A DNA stretch of 8,921 nt, taken from assembly GCA_046304755.1 (NCBI GenBank), contig JBKCDO010000012.1, positions 1 through 8,921 of the forward strand. Reading direction: 5' to 3'. Source of the stretch: JAIBBG01 sp046304755. GTDB taxonomy: Bacteria; Bacteroidota; Bacteroidia; Flavobacteriales_D; Sanyastnellaceae. Below are positions 1 to 5,834 of this stretch, one piece after another. The stretch's first letter is position 1; the number at the start of each line of letters is the position of its first letter. A program made the translations under genes and the position numbers. Below the pieces are notes generated by a model. That model did not search any database, was not told where the DNA came from, and was given only the letters and a program-made list of their open reading frames with translations.

Positions 1-1
1 A

Positions 2-1417
2 GCCGGTCCGGTTTGGTCTGCAGGTAATCAGGTGAACTTCACTTACGAGTGTGGAACTACGCCTGCTATCGTTGAGCCAATTGCAACGGATAACTGCAAC
101 AGCATTACCTACAGCCATGTTGATGGTGATCCATTTGCAGTGGGTGTTGGTTGTTTGACCGCCTTCAATCGTACCTGGACAGCTCAAGATGCTTGTGGTA
201 ACAACAGCGTTGCGTTTGTTCAGACTATTACTTTCGAAGACACTACTGAGCCTGTATTGAGCGGTTGTCCTGCTGACCTCGTGTTGAACTGCACTGATGA
301 TGTTCCTGCTGAGGCAACTGTAACGGCTACAGACAACTGTGACGCCAACGTAACAGTTGAGTTTACTGAGACTATCGATGGTACTGTAACTAATGGTTCT
401 AACCTGTACACACCTGCGCTTCCTGCAGGCAACCCATGTAACTACCCATATGATTGGGCGATGGCATTGTTCAGCATGCCAAGCCAGTACCGTTGGTACC
501 AGTTGGATCCAAACACGCCTGCAACCATGGTTGACAATGGTGACGGTTCTTTGACCATCTCCGGTCGCCTCTTCAATGTGCTTCGCACTGACGGAGGTTT
601 CGACTTTAACGTGACTTACGCAGAGGGCTTGAACTGGGCTGCTTGGAGTGCACTTTCTAACCCGAACGGTTTCAAAGCCGATTGCGGTGGTGAGGCTGCT
701 AACCATCCATCATGGATGTACTACATCCTGCAGTCAAGCTCAGCTGCTGAGTTGACGGGTTGGGGACGTTTTGCAGGATCTACTATCCACTTGACGCATG
801 CACCTTCTAACGAGTACTTCGGATTCCAAGTGGGTGATGGAGCTAACAACTACAACGGTGACAACGGTGCCGGTGGTTGGTTCTTGTACGGTGGTGCAGG
901 AGATACTTTCTATGAGAACAATGTTGAGATTCAACTTTTCAGCGGGTCAGGAAGTGTTCCAACCCAAGGTATCGGTGATTTCGCTTTCCGCGTAGAAGAT
1001 TGCCCAGGATACAGCATCCTGCGCACTTGGACTGCAGTTGACTGTGAAGGTAATGTGGCCACCTGCTCACAGACCATCACCTTCGCTAGCTTGGATAACA
1101 ACGTAGCCGGTATGGATATGACAACCGATAACAATGACGGTGACCGCACTGCGGAAATCGCTATCGTGGGTATCATGCCAAATCCTGCTACAGATCGTTC
1201 ACAGATTAGCTTCATGAGCACTGTAGACGGTAAGTTGTCATTGCAGGTGTTGGATATGACCGGCCGTGTGGTGGGTGACTTGTTCAACAACCAGGCAGAA
1301 GCCGGACAGGTTTACACTGCAGAGTTCGATGCTAATGTGATGTCTTCAGGCATCTACATGGTACGCTTGAGCTCAGGCACGACCTTCCAAATGGAGCGTC
1401 TGTTGATTCAGAAGTAA
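2..1417 (+). CDS. Secreted HYR-like repeat protein with T9SS type A sorting domain (5' partial)
   Basis: The reading frame is open to the left edge, so this is the last 471 codons of a longer gene; the GTG at 32 is just an internal valine. Two HYR-like Cys modules of the kind common in Bacteroidota surface proteins are visible: ATDNC near nt 83 with TWTAQDACGNN near nt 176, and a second unit starting at GCPADLVLNC (about nt 263). The second unit is interrupted by about 185 residues (nt 437-1000; partial-protein residues 146-333) and resumes with TWTAVDCEGN and CSQTITF. The insert is rich in Gly, Asn and aromatics (FQVGDGANNYNGDNGAGGWF), looks beta-rich and matches no family I can name. Residues about 388-471 are a Por-type T9SS C-terminal signal: PNPATDR, then LQVLDMTGRVV, then SSGIYMVRL and a final LLIQK. 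The protein is inferred to be exported by Sec, moved across the outer membrane by T9SS, and attached or released after PorU-type cleavage. It ends with TAA, followed by a terminator. Ligand unknown. Confidence 0.9.
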   Translation, partial: AGPVWSAGNQVNFTYECGTTPAIVEPIATDNCNSITYSHVDGDPFAVGVGCLTAFNRTWTAQDACGNNSVAFVQTITFEDTTEPVLSGCPADLVLNCTDDVPAEATVTATDNCDANVTVEFTETIDGTVTNGSNLYTPALPAGNPCNYPYDWAMALFSMPSQYRWYQLDPNTPATMVDNGDGSLTISGRLFNVLRTDGGFDFNVTYAEGLNWAAWSALSNPNGFKADCGGEAANHPSWMYYILQSSSAAELTGWGRFAGSTIHLTHAPSNEYFGFQVGDGANNYNGDNGAGGWFLYGGAGDTFYENNVEIQLFSGSGSVPTQGIGDFAFRVEDCPGYSILRTWTAVDCEGNVATCSQTITFASLDNNVAGMDMTTDNNDGDRTAEIAIVGIMPNPATDRSQISFMSTVDGKLSLQVLDMTGRVVGDLFNNQAEAGQVYTAEFDANVMSSGIYMVRLSSGTTFQMERLLIQK

Positions 1418-1446
1418 TACAACGCGCTGCGGCGCACACAATATTC

Positions 1447-1483
1447 AAAACGCCCTCCGCATAGCGGGGGGCGTTTTTGTTTT
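1447..1483 (+). terminator. Rho-independent terminator of the HYR-like protein gene
   Basis: A 14-bp stem pairs 1447-1460 (aaaacgccctccgc) with 1464-1477 (gcggggggcgtttt) around a 3-nt loop (ata). All pairs are Watson-Crick except one G-U wobble. A T-rich tail (tttttgtttt) runs from 1474 to 1483. It lies 30 bp after the stop codon at 1417. Because the left arm starts with A's, the hairpin could also work on the minus strand, but no minus-strand gene ends here. It separates the first gene from the next transcription unit. Confidence 0.92.
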
Positions 1484-1517
1484 ATGTGCTTGAATAAGGT
1501 TTTGCGACTTTGGGTTT

Positions 1518-1537
1518 TCAACAAAATATCAACAAAA
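1518..1537. repeat. Two 9-bp direct repeats, helically phased, upstream of the candidate promoter
   Basis: TCAACAAAA occurs at 1518-1526 and again at 1529-1537, an 11-bp period of about one helical turn. The second copy runs into an A tract and then TTGTT, so 1531-1535 (AACAA) and 1540-1544 (TTGTT) also form a small inverted repeat. The block ends just before the putative -33 element. It could be an UP-like A-rich activating element or an operator; no regulator can be named from the sequence. Confidence 0.4.
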
Positions 1538-1542
1538 AATTG

Positions 1543-1572
1543 TTTGTTTTTCCGTGGATTCGTACATCTTTG
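1543..1572 (+). promoter_or_regulatory. Candidate Bacteroidota-type promoter for the adhesin-rhomboid unit
   Basis: TTTG at 1543-1546 fits the -33 element, and CATCTTTG at 1565-1572 matches the -7 consensus TAnnTTTG at five of six fixed positions. The 18-nt spacer is in the usual range for the primary sigma factor of this phylum. Transcription would begin near 1578-1580, about 12-14 nt before the ATG at 1592 and about 150 nt before the ATG at 1729. The position between a strong terminator and the next gene supports the call; there is no experimental evidence. Confidence 0.5.
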
Positions 1573-1591
1573 TAATGCTTAACCACCCTCT

Positions 1592-1732
1592 ATGAAAATG
1601 CTTATTGCTGTCGTTCTGTGGCAATTCCTGTTGCATGCTGTTGTAAGCGTATTGTTTGTTGCATGCTCGCTGCAGACTTCCGCTTTCCGAGTGAGACCAA
1701 CGTCAATTCAACCCATGCTCATTCCGTCATGA
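1592..1732 (+). CDS. Possible small leader or lipoprotein-like ORF overlapping the adhesin start
   Basis: This 46-codon frame begins with ATG shortly after the candidate promoter and ends with TGA at 1730-1732. The stop overlaps the ATG at 1729 as ATGA, the arrangement typical of translational coupling. The N-terminus is strongly hydrophobic (MKMLIAVVLWQFLLHAVV), followed by LFVACS, which resembles a lipobox, then a short hydrophilic tail ending in QPMLIPS. It could be a coupling leader peptide, a tiny membrane or lipoprotein, or an accidental frame in a 5' untranslated region. No homolog is recognised. The start has no clear Shine-Dalgarno sequence, which is normal for this phylum. Confidence 0.4.
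   Translation: MKMLIAVVLWQFLLHAVVSVLFVACSLQTSAFRVRPTSIQPMLIPS
1629..1667. repeat. Pair of 11-bp direct repeats in the small ORF / 5' leader
   Basis: TGTTGCATGCT is present at 1629-1639 and 1657-1667, 28 bp apart start to start. Each copy contains the palindrome GCATGC, so the two can also pair with each other as inverted repeats. They lie in the leader between the candidate promoter and the adhesin start. The repeat may be chance, a leader RNA structure or a protein site. Confidence 0.35.
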
Positions 1733-4700
1733 ATTTCTGCCTGCGATTGCTCGCGGTCTTGACCGTCGCTCTCTTATCATGCCAGTATACTTCCGCGCAG
1801 TTGCGATGTTTGAACTGTGCCGGTCGCGATACCACGCGCTATACCAATGGCATGGAGAACGATAGTCTCTACTTCATCTGCATGGGAGAAACGGCCTCGC
1901 TGAGTGTTAGTGCTCCCGACAATCAACTGCTCGATTTTCAATGGTATCGTTTTATCAATGCTTCGAACAGCTGGCAGACAACGGTTTTTGCGCCCGATGC
2001 TGTGTCGAGTGCTTACAATGCGACCCTTGGTGGATTTCGAGTTGTGGGAACCGATAGTTCAGGTACGATTCAAGTGGAAGAAATATGTTGGGTATCACGC
2101 ATCAATCAAGCGCCTATTGTCAACGGCAATACGCTACAGCCCGGGTGCACGAACGTAACGCTCTCCTCGGTTTACTTTCCGCCCAATATTACGGGCTATT
2201 ACAATCCTCCACCGTCGAATCCGAACTTGCCTTATATCCTAAATGAGAGCAGTGAAATCTCTATTTGCCTGAATGTACTGCACCCCATCCTGACCGACCT
2301 TTCCTTTGAGCTCGTTGCACCCGAGGCTTGCGGAAGTGTATCGGTATTGCTCACGCCCTCTCAGGTGGGAGCTGATCAGGATACAGTGTGTTATAACAGT
2401 GATGCAATTGATCTTTGTTTTACGACATCTTCAGTTGCTTCCTATGATTTGTGCAGCTTGCCGAATTTCCAGGTGACGGGACAATTTGGTGCGTACGGAA
2501 ACCCCGGTGTGCCCATTGATTGGGATGTTCTAAACGGTTGTCAGGCCAATCAGCCCGGTTGGCAGTTAATCGTGGGTGATTGTGTTGGTGGAGCGGAGGG
2601 GCTTATTGAGTCGGCGGTGATGCAAGTGGGTGGCATTGGCTCGGATATGCTAGCGGTAAGCATTGATTTGGAATTGGCTACAGATCAGCCATTGCCGATT
2701 GCCGATAATACTTGTGATTCCGGCTTGCCAACTGTTTTTCCCCTGGAATTACAGCCGAACGTGGCTGTGCCTATAGCTAATGGGTTTACCCTTAATTGGA
2801 TTGCAGATCCGCCCTTTCCGGGAGTTAATGGGTCTAGTTTGCAAACGATATATCTCACGCCCGGACCTGCCACGGATACTGAATTTACCGTTCAGCTTTC
2901 GGGTCCAACACTCAACGGGGCATGTGGTGCTTATACAAGGGATGTGGAGGTCTATGACTACATCCAACCGGATTCAACGATTATTACTTACACAGACTCT
3001 GTGTTGTGCATCACCGATTCGCCAATGCTTTTAACATCGAGTATTAGCGAAGGTCAGTGGCAAGGACCTGTTACCATTTCTGAAGGCGGGGTGTTGCTGA
3101 ATCCAACCTTGCTAGGAGTAGGAGAATGGGTGGTGACCTATCGTCCAAATTCGTATTGTATTGATTCGTCATCAGTCACCATCCTCGTTGATCAGGCACC
3201 CACTATTTCCATTACTTCCCCTTCTAGTTTTTGTGAGACGGATAGTCAAGTGCAGCTCGAATCACAGCCACTGGGAGGGTTTTGGCAAGGAGAGGCGATT
3301 GTGGATTCGCTAACCGGCTTGTTCGATCCCGGACTGGTAAGCGGTTCATCTGCGTCGTTGACGTATACCTCGGTAGGAAACTGTCCGGCAACGGATACCA
3401 TCCTTGTTTCAGTTGAGTCTGTTGTTGCTGCAGCGATTATTGAGCCCGATACAACAGTCTGCTTATCGGACGCTCCAATCAACTTTGATGCGAATTTGAG
3501 TCCCGGTTTTTGGTCGGGACCCGGCATCAGTGGCACGGCTCAAGGGTTGTTTGAACCGCAGTTGGCGGGTCTTGGAACACACACCATCGTTTTCAATTAT
3601 ACCGGCACGTGTGAATCATCCGATTCGCGCACAGTGATTGTTGAAGATCCTGCGATTGCATTTACCGCAACCACTGCGGTGTGTGTAGATAGTGATCCTG
3701 TGGACCTGGAAGTAGTTTCCACATTGGGAACTTGGTCGGGCTTCGGTATTGTCGATGAGCAAGCGGGAGTAGTTGACCCATCGCTGCTGCAGCCGGGAGT
3801 GCATTATTTCACCTATACACTCTCCAATAGCTGCGCTGCGCGCGATAGCGTGAGTTTGACCATCGAGGATTTTCCGGCGATTGTGATTGACTTGCCCGAT
3901 GGTGTCTGTGTCAGTCAGAATGCGTTCACCTTGTTGGCTAACTTGACAGGCGGAGATTATAGCGGGCAAGGAGTTCAACAGGCCGGTAACTTGTGGCAAT
4001 TTGATCCTGCAACGGCGGGGAGTGGGACTGCATTGATTCAATATGATTACAGCGGTGTGTGCACGGTTACGGTCTTTGATTCGCTTGAAGTATATCCGCT
4101 GCCTCAGCTTGTTATTTCTGCCGACACAAGTATTTGTCCGGAAGGGCAAGCAACCCTGCAGGTTTCCGGTGCTTTTCAGTACGGCTGGGCTCCGTCTGCG
4201 ACCTTAATTACGCCCACACAAGCAAGCACAGTTGCTAATCCCACTGAGACAACAACGTATACTGTTTCAGGCCAATCGGCGCAAGGATGTTTTGCGATGG
4301 GTGAAGTAACCGTTGAGGTCTATGATAGTCCGGTGGTCACCACCAATAGTCCCGTTGAACTCTGTCTTGGTGAAACCGGGGTTCTCGAAGCCACCGGAAT
4401 TGTTGGCGGCCAATGGGAAGGCATGGGTATCGACAATCCGACGGCACTTTCAACCTTGGTTACCCCGGATACTTCAGCTACCTATCTTGTGGAAGGCTTT
4501 GATCTCAACGGTTGTATTGGACAAGGGGAAGTTGAAGTGATTGTGTATGAACCTGTCGCATCATTTGAGGCATCGGATACCGTTGGAATACCACCGCTGG
4601 AGGTTGTGTTTACCAATCTTTCTGAAGGAGATTATTTCGTTTGGGACTTTGGTAACGGCGATACGCTTATCACTACATCGACCACGGAATCGGCGACATC

Positions 4701-5067
4701 TATTTTCAACGGTGAATACACGTATGATGTCACGCTCACAGCATACCTGAATGGTTGTCCTGCTTCCTTCACGGATCAGGTCATGGCGTATTATGATTCC
4801 GAGTTTCTGAAAATCCCGAATATCGTTACGATGGGAGGCAATGGAAAGAATGATACATGGCGCATCCTCACGCAAAATATGGCTGATATGGAGGTCATCA
4901 TTTTTGACCGCTGGGGAAAGCGCGTGGGTGAGTTGATGCGCCCTGATGCGCAGTGGAATCCGAAGGAGGTCGGCGCCGGAACTTATTTCTATACGCTGCA
5001 TGCCCTCGGATTGGATGATGAAGCGTATAACTTTGAGGGCTCGTTCACCGTATTGGAGGACGAGTAA
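1729..5067 (+). CDS. Large modular T9SS-secreted surface protein (P-domain-like, Ig-like repeats, PKD, CHU_C-type C-terminus)
   Basis: The frame is open from GTG 1618, but ATG 1729 is chosen because it gives a clean signal peptide (MNFCLRLLAVL...CQYTSAQ) with probable cleavage after TSA, residue 23; the product is 1112 aa. LLSC at 15-18 also resembles a lipobox, so lipidation cannot be excluded. Modules in order: Ig-like region with QWYR (about 25-130); a jelly roll resembling the proprotein convertase P domain (173-302, LNVLHPILTDLSFELVAP ... GWQLIVGDCVGG); a further beta region (about 305-420); seven units of 74-76 residues (427-940); a PKD domain (942-1022, VWDFGNGD); and a CHU_C/gliding-motility-type C-terminal domain (1025-1112, IPNIV, GNGKNDTW, IFDRWGKRV, GTYFYTL). 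The usual FTPNGDGxND is altered to VTMGGNGKND. Inferred role: T9SS-exported surface adhesin or structural protein. No catalytic residues are seen. The rhomboid gene follows after 5 bp. Confidence 0.92.
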   Translation: MNFCLRLLAVLTVALLSCQYTSAQLRCLNCAGRDTTRYTNGMENDSLYFICMGETASLSVSAPDNQLLDFQWYRFINASNSWQTTVFAPDAVSSAYNATLGGFRVVGTDSSGTIQVEEICWVSRINQAPIVNGNTLQPGCTNVTLSSVYFPPNITGYYNPPPSNPNLPYILNESSEISICLNVLHPILTDLSFELVAPEACGSVSVLLTPSQVGADQDTVCYNSDAIDLCFTTSSVASYDLCSLPNFQVTGQFGAYGNPGVPIDWDVLNGCQANQPGWQLIVGDCVGGAEGLIESAVMQVGGIGSDMLAVSIDLELATDQPLPIADNTCDSGLPTVFPLELQPNVAVPIANGFTLNWIADPPFPGVNGSSLQTIYLTPGPATDTEFTVQLSGPTLNGACGAYTRDVEVYDYIQPDSTIITYTDSVLCITDSPMLLTSSISEGQWQGPVTISEGGVLLNPTLLGVGEWVVTYRPNSYCIDSSSVTILVDQAPTISITSPSSFCETDSQVQLESQPLGGFWQGEAIVDSLTGLFDPGLVSGSSASLTYTSVGNCPATDTILVSVESVVAAAIIEPDTTVCLSDAPINFDANLSPGFWSGPGISGTAQGLFEPQLAGLGTHTIVFNYTGTCESSDSRTVIVEDPAIAFTATTAVCVDSDPVDLEVVSTLGTWSGFGIVDEQAGVVDPSLLQPGVHYFTYTLSNSCAARDSVSLTIEDFPAIVIDLPDGVCVSQNAFTLLANLTGGDYSGQGVQQAGNLWQFDPATAGSGTALIQYDYSGVCTVTVFDSLEVYPLPQLVISADTSICPEGQATLQVSGAFQYGWAPSATLITPTQASTVANPTETTTYTVSGQSAQGCFAMGEVTVEVYDSPVVTTNSPVELCLGETGVLEATGIVGGQWEGMGIDNPTALSTLVTPDTSATYLVEGFDLNGCIGQGEVEVIVYEPVASFEASDTVGIPPLEVVFTNLSEGDYFVWDFGNGDTLITTSTTESATSIFNGEYTYDVTLTAYLNGCPASFTDQVMAYYDSEFLKIPNIVTMGGNGKNDTWRILTQNMADMEVIIFDRWGKRVGELMRPDAQWNPKEVGAGTYFYTLHALGLDDEAYNFEGSFTVLEDE
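3007..4560 (+). repeat. Seven ~75-residue protein repeats within the adhesin
   Basis: The first conserved Cys of each unit is encoded at 3007, 3232, 3460, 3682, 3907, 4135 and 4363, giving periods of 75, 76, 74, 75, 76 and 76 codons. The unit pattern is C-x2-D/E-x4-L, then a G-x-W-x-G motif (GQWQGP, GFWQGE, GFWSGPGI, GTWSGFGI, GDYSGQGV, GQWEGMGI; unit 6 has YGWAPSA), then a D/N-P-x-L/T motif (LNPTLLGVG, FEPQLAGLG, VDPSLLQPG, FDPATAGSG) and a second Cys before an alternating beta strand. Units 6 and 7 end with the variant NPTETTTYTV or TPDTSATYLV. The copies are diverged at DNA level, so the array is old rather than recently expanded. It probably forms a stalk of Ig-like beta sandwiches. Confidence 0.85.
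5055..5060 (+). promoter_or_regulatory. Possible ribosome binding site for the rhomboid gene
   Basis: GGAGGA lies inside the last codons of the adhesin gene, 12 nt before TTG 5073. Such a purine motif is unusual in this phylum and is longer-spaced than ideal. It modestly supports TTG 5073 as the start and translation coupled to the upstream gene. It may simply be coding sequence (Leu-Glu-Asp-Glu). Confidence 0.35.
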
Positions 5068-5072
5068 CGCTT

Positions 5073-5834
5073 TTGTCGACTAGTTCCCCCATACCAACAC
5101 TGAATTTGCAACGCGATCGCAAGCACATTGCCGATGCGCTCATTTTTTCACTCTTCTTTCTGGCGCTTTGCTGGTCGGTATTTGTGACGGATGAATACCT
5201 GGGCTATCACCTTAAACAGTATGGCCTGGAGCCCCGAGCTGCGGAGGGGTTGCGAGGAATATTGACGATTCATTTTCTTCATGGCGACTTGGAGCACATT
5301 ACCCAGAATTCCCTTGCATTTCTGGTGTTAAACTCCTTTTTGTTTTATTTCTATCGCGCCGTTTCACTCCCGGTATTTGCAACCATTGCTCTGCTGAGCC
5401 CGGTGCTCCTGTGGTTTACGGGTCGTCCGGGCAATCACATTGGAGCATCGGTGTTGATTTACGGCGAGTTCGCTTTCTTGTTTGTCAGCGGATTGATTCG
5501 GCGAAATCCTTTGCTGTTGCGAGTTGCGCTGGTGGTGATTCTTTATTACGGCTCGCTGGTGTGGTATGTATTTCCGGTCGATAAGAAGGTGTCCTGGGAG
5601 GGACATGCCTGCGGGTTCTTTATCGGGTTGTTGGCAGCTTTTTTCTGGCGTAAACAAGGACCACAGCGCAAGATTTATCAGTACGAACTTGAACCCGAAT
5701 TACCGGATGATGAGAATGCCTATTGGAATCTACCCAAGCCGAAGGCAGAGGAAATAAAGGAAACCACGGTCACGGTCAAATATCATTATCGTTCGGATAA
5801 TGACTCAGCGGACAAGGGCACGATTAACTCTTGA
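5073..5834 (+). CDS. Rhomboid-family intramembrane serine protease
   Basis: Rhomboids are membrane proteases that cut transmembrane segments of other proteins using a Ser-His dyad. Here the conserved loop is HGDLEHITQNS (H75, N79), the nucleophile region is NHIGASVLIYG (S126, with Y130 at the usual aromatic position), and the dyad histidine is in WEGHACGFFIG (H178). The Gly that normally follows the serine (GxSG) is Val127. About six transmembrane segments span residues 20-192; the C-terminal 60 residues are a charged cytoplasmic tail (YELEPELPDDENAYW). No Met occurs after residue 1; an in-frame stop at 5034-5036 bounds the frame, and TTG 5073 is the first usual start, giving 253 aa. TTG 5106 is an alternative. 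The gene starts 5 bp after the adhesin stop, so it is probably in the same operon. Its 3' end overlaps the convergent dehydrogenase gene. Substrate unknown. Confidence 0.88.
   Translation: MSTSSPIPTLNLQRDRKHIADALIFSLFFLALCWSVFVTDEYLGYHLKQYGLEPRAAEGLRGILTIHFLHGDLEHITQNSLAFLVLNSFLFYFYRAVSLPVFATIALLSPVLLWFTGRPGNHIGASVLIYGEFAFLFVSGLIRRNPLLLRVALVVILYYGSLVWYVFPVDKKVSWEGHACGFFIGLLAAFFWRKQGPQRKIYQYELEPELPDDENAYWNLPKPKAEEIKETTVTVKYHYRSDNDSADKGTINS

Noticed and set aside
931..1290. 119-codon open frame on the minus strand under the T9SS sorting domain
   Set aside because: The plus strand encodes a recognised sorting domain; the antisense frame shows no domain or start context.
1618..1728. N-terminal extension of the adhesin from GTG 1618
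   Set aside because: The 37 extra residues (Cys-rich, then polar) do not look like an export signal, whereas ATG 1729 gives a textbook signal peptide ending TSAQ.
3616..4149. 177-codon open frame on the minus strand inside the adhesin gene
   Set aside because: It lies antisense to a clearly coding repeat region, has no recognisable motifs and a composition expected from the complement of the real gene.
3007..4560. Recently expanded DNA tandem repeat
   Set aside because: The 75-codon units are similar only at protein motif level; there are no long identical DNA stretches between copies.
4561..5001. 146-codon open frame on the minus strand over the PKD and C-terminal domains
   Set aside because: Shadow of the plus-strand gene, whose PKD and CHU_C-type motifs are unambiguous.
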